From Chlamydiota bacterium (GTDB lineage: Bacteria; Chlamydiota; Chlamydiia; Chlamydiales; 2-12-FULL-49-11), in assembly GCA_947478685.1 (NCBI GenBank), contig CANJWO010000008.1, positions 1 to 47,817 of the forward strand: a DNA stretch of 47,817 nucleotides. Reading direction: 5' to 3'. Below are positions 15,079 to 23,342 of this stretch, in pieces. The translations under genes and the position numbers were made by a program. The notes under the pieces are model-generated. The model was not told the origin of the DNA. It did not search any database and was given only the letters and a program-made list of their open reading frames with translations. Position 1 is the first letter of the stretch. Every line of letters begins with the position of its first letter.

Positions 15079-15315
15079 CTACTTATTAGTTGTTACATTT
15101 GACAAAATTTTTAATAATGCTGAGTAGCCGTGTAAAAGGAGTCCAAGACGCTCAAAAGCTTCTTGATCAGTTCCTTTTCTAAGGGCTGTCTTAATTTCTA
15201 AAATATGCTTTTCTGATTTTTGCATTAGCAATTTTTGTTTTTTGTCGTCTTTTAAATCCTTTTCTAAATCGAATTCAAAAATCGGTTTTTTATCTTCTTT
15301 TTTCAAACCAAACAT
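15079..15315 (-). CDS. sctE: Type III secretion needle chaperone SctE (CdsE)
   Basis: 78 aa. It starts MFGLKKEDKKPIFEFDLEKD and ends in two helices (LLMQKSEKHILEIKTALRKG, EAFERLGLLLHGYSALLKIL), fitting the YscE/CdsE helical hairpin that pairs with SctG to keep SctF monomeric. Gene order D-E-F-G is the chlamydial one. The symbol sctE is also used elsewhere for a translocator; here it means the YscE-type chaperone. Confidence 0.82.
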   Translation of the reverse strand: MFGLKKEDKKPIFEFDLEKDLKDDKKQKLLMQKSEKHILEIKTALRKGTDQEAFERLGLLLHGYSALLKILSNVTTNK

Positions 15316-15360
15316 GGTCTACCTCAGTTAAGTTATGTCTTCATAATTATGGCATAACAA

Positions 15361-17076
15361 TTATTGGTGATTGTAGTCAATTTTATATTTAATTCCGTCT
15401 TTATCTAACAATATTTCACTTGTTGAAATACTAGTGATCATCATTCCATCTAGCGCATCTCCAACAGCTAATATCTTCCCGCTAATCAAAACATATTGGC
15501 TCATTGTCCCGAGTTTTGAAGATCCCATAACGCGATACTTACTGGTTAAATCAATTAATGAAGAGGTTTCAGTCGCATAAGTAACAAAGTTTTTTACTTG
15601 CCTTACCCCTTGAATCTTTTGGATTTCACCAATAAGCGCTAGAAAATCACTTTTTCTCTTTTCAGAGACTTTGCCAGATATTAAAACTTCCCCATTTCCC
15701 ATTTGTAAATCTGTCCCTGTGAATCCATTTTCAATCAAAAGACTTTCTACCTGGGTTTGAAGAGTATTTTCAATAATTACTTGATTGTCAAGAAGATTCA
15801 GGTAGGGAAAGTTCAAATTTATATAATCTTGCAAGGGGACTGCATCGGCTTCTGTCTGAAGATAGCCTCTCAATACAAATTTGCCGGGGCCTGTTGCGCT
15901 CATCATGATTCCGCGCCAATTTGGATTGAGCGATATAAGGGCGTTCATCTCTTGCCATACCCCTTCATCGACAACGACAGTATCTTCAATTTGATTTATA
16001 AAAGATAGGGAGTTAAGTAGATATGTTAGTTCTGCGTAATCGATATCTGTAAGGACATGGCCAATTAAGAAAATCTTGCCTGTGGCGGGATTGAATGAAT
16101 ATTGGACACTTGGAAAATGAGCAATGGTCTCTCCGATCTCTTTTGCCGAATCAAATGTTTGAGGCGAGATCGATTGACTTCTAAAGAGAGAGACTAAACT
16201 GATTAAGAGGGTAACAATGATTAGAGAAAAGGTGGCGCCAAAGACTAAATGTTTTGTTGGAATAAAGGTATCTTTCCAGTTTTTTGGGGAGAGATCTTCC
16301 ACTTCTGACTGAGGGATCTCCTTTTCTTCTGGCTGCTCATAAAATCTGGGTGAAGGAGAGTAGATTGTCTGTTCTGAGGCCTCTTTATCTACAAACAAAA
16401 AAACAGTCGTGCCTATCGAAACAACCCCACCTGAAGGGAGGTATGTAGGAGAGTCAATCTTTAACCCATTAATTATAATGCCATTTCGACTGCTTAAGTC
16501 TTCAATTGTCGCTTCGCCCGAGGGGGAGATGGAGAGCTTTGCATGTCTGTGAGATACGCTTAAGTCTTGGAATACAACATCGGCGCTCGAATCTTTTCCG
16601 AGAATATAGGTTGCATCACTCTTCATTCCAAATTCGGCACCTTGATTCGGTCCTGATATTACTTTAACAAAAAACCTTGAAGGAGATCCCATTGTAAAAG
16701 GTAGAATGCTTGGCGCTTCTGCTTTTGGCTCTGAATTAGTGGTGGAATTTACATTGGATCTTGTAGGGCGCTCTTCGGGATTTATTTCGGTAAAGCGGAA
16801 GTAGTTATTGCCAATTTGGATCGTGTCATCTTCATGCAACTCTGACCTGTGCGCGCTCTCGCCGTTTATCTTAATGGGATTAACTTCACTTAAATTCTCT
16901 AGATAGAAAAGGTTATCTTCTAAACGGATCACTCCATGTTTTCTTGAAACCATGGGATCTTCAAGAAGGATGAGGGAGAGATTGGGATCTCTACCAATAA
17001 CCCATTCATTTCCTACAGTTAGAGGAAATACTGCGCCCATCCCGGGACCATCTTCGCAAACTAAATAACCGACCAC
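15361..17076 (-). CDS. sctD: Type III secretion inner-membrane ring protein SctD (CdsD) with two FHA domains
   Basis: 571 aa. FHA domain 1 is at about 20-95 (WVIGRDPNLSLILLEDPMVS then RKH). FHA domain 2 is at about 150-220 (YILGKDSSADVVFQ, SVSHRHAKL, SSRNGIIINGLKI). A transmembrane helix lies near 275-298 (LVFGATFSLIIVTLLISLVS). The periplasmic part has ring-building/BON-like modules (FLIGHVLTDIDYAELTYLLN, VLISGKVSEKRKSDFLALIG). Chlamydial CdsD also carries two cytoplasmic FHA domains and is reported to be phosphorylated by chlamydial kinase PknD, so an FHA-phosphothreonine link to a kinase such as the Pkn5 homologue here is plausible. The protein is much shorter than the roughly 830 aa of C. 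trachomatis CdsD, mainly through a shorter linker between FHA2 and the membrane. Confidence 0.93.
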   Translation of the reverse strand: MVGYLVCEDGPGMGAVFPLTVGNEWVIGRDPNLSLILLEDPMVSRKHGVIRLEDNLFYLENLSEVNPIKINGESAHRSELHEDDTIQIGNNYFRFTEINPEERPTRSNVNSTTNSEPKAEAPSILPFTMGSPSRFFVKVISGPNQGAEFGMKSDATYILGKDSSADVVFQDLSVSHRHAKLSISPSGEATIEDLSSRNGIIINGLKIDSPTYLPSGGVVSIGTTVFLFVDKEASEQTIYSPSPRFYEQPEEKEIPQSEVEDLSPKNWKDTFIPTKHLVFGATFSLIIVTLLISLVSLFRSQSISPQTFDSAKEIGETIAHFPSVQYSFNPATGKIFLIGHVLTDIDYAELTYLLNSLSFINQIEDTVVVDEGVWQEMNALISLNPNWRGIMMSATGPGKFVLRGYLQTEADAVPLQDYINLNFPYLNLLDNQVIIENTLQTQVESLLIENGFTGTDLQMGNGEVLISGKVSEKRKSDFLALIGEIQKIQGVRQVKNFVTYATETSSLIDLTSKYRVMGSSKLGTMSQYVLISGKILAVGDALDGMMITSISTSEILLDKDGIKYKIDYNHQ

Positions 17077-17127
17077 TTATTCCCCTTGTTTGTTATGAGG
17101 GACGCACGTAAAAGATACAACATTAAT

Positions 17128-17532
17128 CTATATTTGTCTAGTTTCCAAACGTTTCAGATCAGATTTCCAGAAATCCAAATAATTGACAAAATCTTCTAGT
17201 CTATCCCTAAAAATTCTATAATTCACTTCATAAGGCATAATTAATGAGAGTGTCAAGAATTTCTCATCAGGATCAAGAGCAATTACTCCGCCTCCGGTAC
17301 CCTGGCCAATATAATTTGCCTTCATAAGATAGATAAAAAGAGTCTCATTATCTGTACTTGGAACAAGAGGGCCAATAACGCCTTTTAATACAATTCCGAC
17401 TTCAAGTCCCTTAATCCAAACGTCAATCTGATCTCCAATTTGTAGACAATAAGGTCCTAATAAACCTTTTTCATCTTTATAAGCTTTTAAGCCCAAGTGC
17501 TTCTCAAGCTCATGAAAAATTATTTCTAGCAT
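17128..17532 (-). CDS. Class I type III secretion chaperone (CesT family, CT663-like)
   Basis: 134 aa, acidic, with the CesT/SycE fold order: N-terminal helix (MLEIIFHELEKHLGLKAYKD), strands (GPYCLQIGDQIDVWIKGLEV), the long loop and second helix (ETLFIYLMKANYIGQGTGGG), more strands (EKFLTLSLIMPY) and a C-terminal helix ending LKRLETRQI. The motif LM.AN..GQGTGG.VIALD is typical of the family. It is the first gene of the minus-strand cluster, as CT663 precedes cdsD in C. trachomatis. CT663 has been described as binding the primary sigma factor and RNA polymerase beta-flap, so a regulatory role is possible beyond cargo binding. It faces the divergent translocon-side genes across 82 nt. Confidence 0.85.
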   Translation of the reverse strand: MLEIIFHELEKHLGLKAYKDEKGLLGPYCLQIGDQIDVWIKGLEVGIVLKGVIGPLVPSTDNETLFIYLMKANYIGQGTGGGVIALDPDEKFLTLSLIMPYEVNYRIFRDRLEDFVNYLDFWKSDLKRLETRQI

Positions 17533-17614
17533 ATATGGTTATGGCCCTTTTTTCTTTTTTTATAGCTTGCACATAATAAAGGAAAGAAAGAAATGTATAT
17601 ATAGAGGTGTTTGA

Positions 17615-18055
17615 TTGGAAGATGAATTTGATAGATTGATGGGAATTCTCTCTTTGGAGGCAGAAGAGAAGGAGAAGCAATTGGATGAGATTTTCCAAAG
17701 GTGCACCGAGTTTTTTGATAAGTATAAGTATGTTTTAGCAGAGGGCTCAAGTGAAGAAAAAGAGAGTATCCAGAAGAAAATGAATGTGCTCCGAGAAAAA
17801 CTTAGGGAAGAAAATGAGAGATCGCAAATTAAGTTAGGAATTTCTGAGGGTGACATAAAGAATCTATCACAAGAGTCGAAGAATTTTACTCCCGAGCAAT
17901 GGGTTTTTTTGCAAAATGCTCAAGAAAGGCTGTTTAAGGAGAGAAGTGAGAGAGAAAAAATAAGTTTAGATGAGAAAAAAGCTAGGGAAGCTGAGTTGAA
18001 ACTAAAATCAAAGAAAAAGCCGACTAGTAGAAAGTCGAAGTGGATGAAATCATGA
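17615..18055 (+). CDS. Small charged coiled-coil protein with basic tail, member 1 of a triplet
   Basis: 146 aa, using a TTG start backed by AGAGGTG five bases upstream; the nearby ATG is out of frame. Mostly alpha-helical and highly charged: EEKEKQLDEIFQRCTEFFDK near 17-36, a second coil near 45-72, then FTPEQWVFLQNAQERL and a Lys/Glu helix. It ends in a basic tail KKPTSRKSKWMKS. I do not recognise a family. It is the first plus-strand gene, divergent from the T3S chaperone, and overlaps the next gene by ATGA. Being small, helical and just upstream of translocator genes, it may be a T3S chaperone or regulator. That is inference. Confidence 0.7.
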   Translation: MEDEFDRLMGILSLEAEEKEKQLDEIFQRCTEFFDKYKYVLAEGSSEEKESIQKKMNVLREKLREENERSQIKLGISEGDIKNLSQESKNFTPEQWVFLQNAQERLFKERSEREKISLDEKKAREAELKLKSKKKPTSRKSKWMKS

Positions 18056-18441
18056 ATAATGAGAAAAATAGACTTACTTATGAAGAGTTTATGCAGATGA
18101 TGCTCGAATGCTATGACGCCTTTAAAGAGGTAATGAAAAAAGAGAGTTTTGCCAATAAACGAATTGCTATTCAAGGGTTTAATACATTGCAACAGATGAT
18201 AAGAGAGAACATCGATCAATATGTAGCGAAAACAGGGGCCGATTTTGGAAAGGTTGATTTGTATCTTTCAAGCTCTAGGAAGCCGTTTAGTGAAGAGACA
18301 AGAGAGGTTAAAGAGAAATTCTCGGAGCTTAAAAAAGAATTAGAGCCCCTTGTCGAAAAAATCAGAGTAGAAGGGGAAAATGCTCGGCCTAAGAAACATA
18401 GAAGAAAAAAAATGGAAAACAGAATGAAGGCCAAAGAGTAA
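18052..18441 (+). CDS. Small charged helical protein, member 2 of a triplet
   Basis: 129 aa from the ATG at 18052, which overlaps the previous stop as ATGA; a GTG 12 bases earlier is possible. Helical: YEEFMQMMLECYDAFKEVMK, then GFNTLQQMIRENIDQYVAKT, a loop, FSEETREVKEKFSELKKELE, and a basic tail PKKHRRKKMENRMKAKE. It repeats the layout of its neighbours (F-S-x-E before a coil, then a Lys/Arg tail) with little sequence identity. No known family recognised. Its tight coupling to the genes on both sides suggests the three products work together. Confidence 0.7.
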   Translation: MNNEKNRLTYEEFMQMMLECYDAFKEVMKKESFANKRIAIQGFNTLQQMIRENIDQYVAKTGADFGKVDLYLSSSRKPFSEETREVKEKFSELKKELEPLVEKIRVEGENARPKKHRRKKMENRMKAKE

Positions 18442-18445
18442 GATT

Positions 18446-18880
18446 ATGTATAATATAGATGAGTCATTTGAGAATTTAAGAGGGGTCTTGGATCAAAACC
18501 TTACAAGTGAGGTTAAGGATTTTTGGACCATCTACTTTCACTTTTGGCGTTACCTATATTGTCTCAATCAAAATATTGAGGAGAGTCCCCGTTTGGAGGA
18601 TAAAATAGCTCTGATTGAGCAATTTGTTGCTCAGAATAAAGAGATCGCAAGACTTGAAGAGGCTATGGTTGGGAGGAGTACGCTTGCTAAACAAGATATT
18701 CCATCTGCTGATTCTATCCCTTTTTCCCCCCACATCCAGAGCATAAAAGATCTCCTTTCAAAGGAACAGGATCGCCTCGCTAAATTAATGAAAGAGGTTA
18801 AAAAGCAAAAAAACCCTTCTGCAAAACCAGCTCAAAAGTCTCGAAAAAGACCGATTAAACAGAGGTGGATGCGTAGTTAA
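18446..18880 (+). CDS. Small charged helical protein, member 3 of a triplet
   Basis: 144 aa. An aromatic-rich segment VKDFWTIYFHFWRYLYCLNQ near 23-42 is followed by an acidic coil, then FSPHIQSIKDLLSKEQDRLA and a basic tail KSRKRPIKQRWMRS. The tail nearly repeats that of member 1 (...KWMKS versus ...RWMRS), supporting common origin. It follows member 2 by 4 nt and is followed by a gap with the translocon promoter. Function unknown; T3S chaperone or export regulator is a guess from position. Confidence 0.7.
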   Translation: MYNIDESFENLRGVLDQNLTSEVKDFWTIYFHFWRYLYCLNQNIEESPRLEDKIALIEQFVAQNKEIARLEEAMVGRSTLAKQDIPSADSIPFSPHIQSIKDLLSKEQDRLAKLMKEVKKQKNPSAKPAQKSRKRPIKQRWMRS

Positions 18881-18959
18881 CCAATCAAATCTTAATATAT
18901 TCTTAACATATATTATATTGAGTATTAGTGGGATAAGCGGTTGTAACATCATATTTATC

Positions 18960-18988
18960 TTGCAATTTTAAAGATATTCATATATAAT
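18960..18988 (+). promoter_or_regulatory. Near-consensus promoter of the translocon operon
   Basis: TTGCAA at 18960-18965 and a perfect TATAAT at 18983-18988 are 17 bp apart. Transcription would start near 18995, leaving a leader of about 35 nt before the ATG at 19031, which is preceded by GGAG. Most chlamydial promoters depart from consensus, so this is a strong site by eye and suggests high expression of the following four genes. Confidence 0.7.
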
Positions 18989-19030
18989 AGTAAATAAGGA
19001 AGAGTACGTTCTCTTCACTGGAGTGTAAGT

Positions 19031-19855
19031 ATGTCGACAGATCCAATATCAAGTGGGCAGTATGGACTTGGTGGTATTAATACCGGTGGAGGTGCTGGCG
19101 GTACTACCGGTGGGGGTGCTGGTGGGGTTACTCCTTCTGATCCTTCAACTGATTATGATCCGGGAGCTGTGCAGACCCAACTTCAAACTATAATGGCGGG
19201 TTATGGACCTGGTAACCCGATGCCGGAAGGCGTGGTTACTTATGTAATGTATTTGATGCAAGAGTATGGGTTGCAAGTTGTTGGGCAGGATGCGAATTTG
19301 CAGAGTAATGTTAATAAGTACATGGGGCAGATAAAGGAATTGTATACTGACCTCAATTCGGCAAATGGTTGGACTAGTGCTAGTGGCACTCCTGATCCAA
19401 GTATAGATTTTAAGAGTACGCTTGATTCCCTTTTGCATTCCTTGTCGACAGATACGTTTTTTACGAGTGGTCAGGGGAATGAAATGGTATCTCAAATAAC
19501 AGCCGCCCTAACTGGGATGGAAAAGTGGGTTACTCCTGGCACTACTCCCATTTCGGGTGAAGGAACCATTGGAGTTAGTGGACAAGGGGGGTTGGAAGCG
19601 CTTTGGCAGGAATATAATGGTACGCCTGGTACTGCTAGTGTGACGGGTACTCCGGGTAATCCGGCAGATATGTCGAGTATGAACTCGTATTTGGGTCAGA
19701 TTACGCAGCAATATACGGGGTTGTCGGCCTCGATAAAAGCTACAACGACATCGGATTCATCAACGCAATCGACTGAACAGGATACAATGAACAATTGGTT
19801 AAAAAAGTTGAATTCGACGAATTTGTATTTTTTACAACAGCAAAAAACTCAGTAA
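19031..19855 (+). CDS. Gly/Ser/Thr-rich secreted protein candidate (possible needle tip or filament subunit)
   Basis: 274 aa. A Gly/Thr-rich N-terminus with repeated GGGAGG (residues 14-35) leads to a mixed middle (VVTYVMYLMQEYGLQVVGQD, VNKYMGQIKELYTDLNS) and ends in a helix NNWLKKLNSTNLYFLQQQKT. Low Cys, few Arg, many Ser/Thr/Gln: the composition of T3S-exported proteins. It is the first gene of a promoter-terminator unit that ends with translocators, the slot taken by the tip or EspA/SseB-type filament gene in other systems. No sequence match was recognised, so the role is inference. The start is supported by GGAG seven bases upstream. Confidence 0.65.
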   Translation: MSTDPISSGQYGLGGINTGGGAGGTTGGGAGGVTPSDPSTDYDPGAVQTQLQTIMAGYGPGNPMPEGVVTYVMYLMQEYGLQVVGQDANLQSNVNKYMGQIKELYTDLNSANGWTSASGTPDPSIDFKSTLDSLLHSLSTDTFFTSGQGNEMVSQITAALTGMEKWVTPGTTPISGEGTIGVSGQGGLEALWQEYNGTPGTASVTGTPGNPADMSSMNSYLGQITQQYTGLSASIKATTTSDSSTQSTEQDTMNNWLKKLNSTNLYFLQQQKTQ

Positions 19856-19864
19856 GGAGGTTTT

Positions 19865-20278
19865 ATGTCAGGAAATGTGGATTTTGATACTCAGAAAGAC
19901 CCTATGCTTCTCCTATTACAGAATTCGACATTGACTCAGAATTTAGAACTTCAAATTCAAGGTGGTGTCAGTGAGGTTCTTCAATCGTGGTCAGAGGGTG
20001 CTGCGAACAGTATTAGTGCGGGAGATGCGGACCTTGCTGCTATTGCGGCTTCGATGCAGGGTGTTACTGGTAACGCGTTGACGAGTTTAGATGCGAATTA
20101 TAATACTGCGCAGACTAAATATTCGAACTTGAATAACCAGTTTTCGAACGTGATGCAAGGTGGGGGTACAACAGTTACCGACTTAACACAGGTTCAGCAA
20201 CAGGCGTTGCAGTTGTGTCAAGTTACGATAGACTTTCAGAATAACACTAATCAGTTAATCACTGGTTGGGGTAGTTAA
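19865..20278 (+). CDS. Small Gln/Asn/Ser-rich secreted protein candidate in the translocon operon
   Basis: 137 aa, starting after a strong AGGAGG 9 nt past the previous gene. Polar and helical: SVLQ/EVLQSWSEGAANS-type helix near 35-50, LAAIAASMQGVTGNALTSLD near 55-75, a long helix NTAQTKYSNLNNQFSNVMQG, and an end rich in Gln/Asn (QQQALQLCQVTIDFQNNTNQ). Size and helix-loop-helix plan would suit a filament or tip subunit, but no family is recognised. It shares the unusual Thr/Gln/Asn-rich composition of the gene before it, pointing to a secreted partner. Confidence 0.65.
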   Translation: MSGNVDFDTQKDPMLLLLQNSTLTQNLELQIQGGVSEVLQSWSEGAANSISAGDADLAAIAASMQGVTGNALTSLDANYNTAQTKYSNLNNQFSNVMQGGGTTVTDLTQVQQQALQLCQVTIDFQNNTNQLITGWGS

Positions 20279-20321
20279 TAGAGATAATATTTAATAAAAA
20301 TATTAATAAGGGGATGATAAT

Positions 20322-22202
20322 ATGACACAAAACATTGAACAATTAGATCCTTCTTTACTAAGCACACCATTAGATTTAAAAGGTGCTGGTAAGAAGTCTG
20401 ATGAAGCATTAGCAGCCTCTTTACAGAAGCTTGAAGAGCTTTTTGAAATGGTTGCTACAGATGATACAAGTGCTAAATCTCCTGTTAGTGGGAGTTCTGC
20501 TCCTTCTATGGAGAACATTACTAATACGATAAGGGCAACGCTATTGAAAAACCCTGAAGCGTTTGAAGATGTAATCGCTTTGATTGCTCCACATACTCAA
20601 GTTGCGGGAAAGAAAGTTAGTGATCAGTTAAATAAAGTACAAGAAGCTTTTGCTCAGTACCAAGTAGTAGTTAAAGGTATTAGCGAGAAGACTCTTAAGG
20701 CTGACTTTGATCGCGTTCTTGCTCCAGCATTTAAGAATGAAGGTGAATCAAGAGAGGCGTTAGTTGGATTGTATAATGACATTACTCCACTTTTGGGGAA
20801 GTTAAATAGCAAAGATCCTTCTAAACTTCAGGCGTTTGTAAATCGTTTAGCTCCTATTTTAGGTATGGTAGCTCTTCGTAATCCTTCAAAAGCAAAAGAG
20901 ATTTTGGGGAATTTTAGCACGAAATTAGAAAGTGCGTATGATTTAGATGATAGCTCGCAGGCTAAGTTTTTTAGCAAAATTGATAGCAGCATGAGGAAGG
21001 GTACAACTGATTCTGAAGATCCGAGTACAAGAAGACTTTTAACTAATTATTCTTCAGCTGGTACTAAAAACTCACCTGATATGAGTGGTAGCTTAGGTTT
21101 AGCGATGCTTTTTCTACAACAGTTTCAGGTCGCTCTTTCTAAAGCTCAAGGAGATCAAGGTACTATTGAGTCTACAATTTCGACTGCTTTGGTTAAATCT
21201 GCGGAAGATAACCAGACTACTGTTGCTAAAGAAATTGCAGCAGCAGTGAAGGCAGCGAAAGCAGCTGCTCATAGGCCTTGGTGGGAAATGTTTGTTGAAA
21301 TAACTGTTGCTGTGGTAGGTGTTGTAGTTGCAGCTCTTACAGCGGGAGCAGGTGCTGCTATAGTTGCAGTTGCAGTTGGCGCATTTATGGCTTCTCCAGC
21401 CTTTAATGATACTGTTCAAGCAATTGCTTCTATTATGCCTGGCCCTATAGGTCAGATCATAGCGAAGGTTATAGTTACTGCTATAATAATGGCTGCCTCT
21501 TTTGGTGCTGGTGGTGTTACTGTTGCTACTGATGCAACTGTTGATACAGCCGTTACTGAAGGAACTGAAGAAGGTGTTGAGGTGGTTGCTGAAGAAGCTG
21601 CTGAAGAGGGTGCTGAAGAAGCTACTACTGTTGCAGCTAAGACTGCAGGAAAGTATGGCTGGTCTGCAGCACAGGGGATAAAGATGGCAGCATTTGAAGG
21701 TGTTTCAACGCTTTCATCATCTGGTATCGCGATGGATATTATGTCGACCGATTCGAGCTTTATGAAGAATCATCCAGCTCTTGCTATGTGGCTTAATATT
21801 GCTGCAACGCTTGTTGGTATGGTTGCAAGTATTCTTCTCGGACGAGTAGCACTTGGTGGTGTTGGTTCTGGGGAGACATTGTTAGAAAAACTTCCGTCTG
21901 CATTTAAGATGGTAATCCCACTTAATTGGGGTGCTCAGATGACGCAAAGTGGAATGGAGGCTGGTTTAGGTATTCAGAGAGCTGGTTGGTTAGCTGATTC
22001 AGCTGCTGATACTAAAAAAGTAGGTGCTGCACAGGCTGAATTAGGTCAGCTTACTTCAAATCTCGACATGGTGTCAGATACTCTAAACACAGCTAATAGT
22101 TCGGCTTCAGATATTACGAAGGCGATTACAGAAGAGATGAATGCCCTAGGAAATGCTTCGGGCGCTATATGGAAGACGACAGCGAAGTTAGCGGCATCAT
22201 AA
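20322..22202 (+). CDS. Hydrophobic type III translocator, CopB/YopB/SseC-like
   Basis: 626 aa. The first ~310 residues are hydrophilic and helical. Then come long hydrophobic stretches near 318-360 (EMFVEITVAVVGVVVAALTA and on), 369-402 (GQIIAKVIVTAIIMAASFGA) and 487-515 (WLNIAATLVGMVASILLGRV), with a very acidic Ala/Glu loop near 410-435. The C-terminus has a coiled coil (AAQAELGQLTSNLDMVSDTL). This matches large pore-forming translocators, which carry central hydrophobic helices flanked by coiled coils. At 626 aa it is longer than chlamydial CopB. The ribosome binding site AAGGGG precedes the ATG. No TPR (LcrH/SycD) chaperone gene, the normal partner, is adjacent. Confidence 0.75.
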   Translation: MTQNIEQLDPSLLSTPLDLKGAGKKSDEALAASLQKLEELFEMVATDDTSAKSPVSGSSAPSMENITNTIRATLLKNPEAFEDVIALIAPHTQVAGKKVSDQLNKVQEAFAQYQVVVKGISEKTLKADFDRVLAPAFKNEGESREALVGLYNDITPLLGKLNSKDPSKLQAFVNRLAPILGMVALRNPSKAKEILGNFSTKLESAYDLDDSSQAKFFSKIDSSMRKGTTDSEDPSTRRLLTNYSSAGTKNSPDMSGSLGLAMLFLQQFQVALSKAQGDQGTIESTISTALVKSAEDNQTTVAKEIAAAVKAAKAAAHRPWWEMFVEITVAVVGVVVAALTAGAGAAIVAVAVGAFMASPAFNDTVQAIASIMPGPIGQIIAKVIVTAIIMAASFGAGGVTVATDATVDTAVTEGTEEGVEVVAEEAAEEGAEEATTVAAKTAGKYGWSAAQGIKMAAFEGVSTLSSSGIAMDIMSTDSSFMKNHPALAMWLNIAATLVGMVASILLGRVALGGVGSGETLLEKLPSAFKMVIPLNWGAQMTQSGMEAGLGIQRAGWLADSAADTKKVGAAQAELGQLTSNLDMVSDTLNTANSSASDITKAITEEMNALGNASGAIWKTTAKLAAS

Positions 22203-22252
22203 AAATTTAATAATTTAATAGTATAAAAAACTAATAAGAGAGGGAGGAAATT

Positions 22253-23266
22253 ATGCCAAATACTCAACAAATTAATGATACAGCTCCACCAGTACAGTCG
22301 CCAGTAGGGGGTAGAAATGCGTATGCGTTTTTTAGCTCAGGGGCAATTACTTTTGGCGCCATGATGGCGATGTTAGAAGCAGAACAGAATGCGATGAATG
22401 GTATGGCCGCTCTATCTATTACTACAACTCAGAGCAGAGCAAGTGCTATTATGTTGACAGCTAGCTCTACAAATAGTATGTATGTCGATGACGCTCAATC
22501 GCTTACACAGCAAAGTAACGAGCAGTGGGCTTCAGTTGCGGCCTCATTCGGTTCAGTTGGAGCGAATGCCGGTGGTCTTAAGATGACTGCTAATGCAAGT
22601 AAGTTTTCAGATAAAATGGATGATTTGCATGATCAGGTTTCTAGTTATGATTCTAGAGCAGGTTCAGGCACTGCGGGAGTTATTGCTGGTGCTGATAATA
22701 CAATCTTGAATTCTAGAAATGAAACTATAGCTTCGACTAAAACCCAGTTAAAAAATGGTGGTATTTCGTTAGGAGATTACAAGAAGATCGTTGAGGGGAA
22801 TGATGGATATTCGAAATTTAATCTAAAGAGATTAAAAAATCCGGCTGCAAAAGATGATGATGCTGATGCTGTTACGCTTAAGCACGTATTTGAGACGGCT
22901 GGATCAGATCCAAATACGACGCCTGCAGAGCTTGATGCTCTTCGATCAGGGGTTGCTAAAGGTAAAACGGATGCTGCAAAGCATGTTACTGATACACACG
23001 AGAAGGCTCAGAAATGGGTTCAGATTGGTACTAGTACGTCTCAAGCTGCAACTGGTGTCTCGACGTCTCAGTTTAAATTGGCCGAGTCACAAGCGATGAG
23101 AGATAAGGGTGCCGACTCTATGACGCAGACATTATCTCAGAATAACGCTGCGCTTGCTCAAGAGACAGCTAAGTCTCAAGCCGATCAGTCTGAGAAGTTT
23201 AATAACCTATCTGGACAAGTATGGCAGTCAATTAACCAGCTTGTACAAGTAGATACAAGAGGTTAA
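22253..23266 (+). CDS. Second translocator candidate (CopD/YopD/SseD-like position)
   Basis: 337 aa, last gene of the operon, with GGGAGG before the ATG. One moderately hydrophobic segment (about 25-60: AYAFFSSGAITFGAMMAMLE), Ala/Ser/Gln-rich helices, a charged middle (DDDADAVTLKHVFETAGSDP), and a C-terminal coil (ALAQETAKSQADQSEKFNNL, SGQVWQSINQLVQVD). A large translocator followed by a smaller one with a single weak membrane segment is the usual pattern. Sequence similarity to CopD was not recognised, so the assignment rests on order and composition. Confidence 0.6.
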   Translation: MPNTQQINDTAPPVQSPVGGRNAYAFFSSGAITFGAMMAMLEAEQNAMNGMAALSITTTQSRASAIMLTASSTNSMYVDDAQSLTQQSNEQWASVAASFGSVGANAGGLKMTANASKFSDKMDDLHDQVSSYDSRAGSGTAGVIAGADNTILNSRNETIASTKTQLKNGGISLGDYKKIVEGNDGYSKFNLKRLKNPAAKDDDADAVTLKHVFETAGSDPNTTPAELDALRSGVAKGKTDAAKHVTDTHEKAQKWVQIGTSTSQAATGVSTSQFKLAESQAMRDKGADSMTQTLSQNNAALAQETAKSQADQSEKFNNLSGQVWQSINQLVQVDTRG

Positions 23267-23294
23267 TTTTCTATAGGTTATACCGTTTAAGTCG

Positions 23295-23330
23295 ATACCC
23301 CGCCTCTTTATTGAGGTGGGGTATTTTGTT
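23295..23330 (+). terminator. Rho-independent terminator of the translocon operon
   Basis: ATACCCCGCCTC (23295-23306) pairs with GAGGTGGGGTAT (23313-23324) over 12 bp with one G-T wobble and a 6-nt loop, followed by TTTGTT. It is 28 nt after the stop of the 337-aa gene and ends the four-gene unit. Confidence 0.88.
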
Positions 23331-23342
23331 GCGTATAATAAA

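Noticed and set aside
17533-17614. Promoters in the divergent gap between the T3S chaperone and the plus-strand triplet
   Set aside because: TTGCAC and TATAAA-like words are present but none pair at 16-18 bp; at least one promoter must exist here, but I cannot place it.
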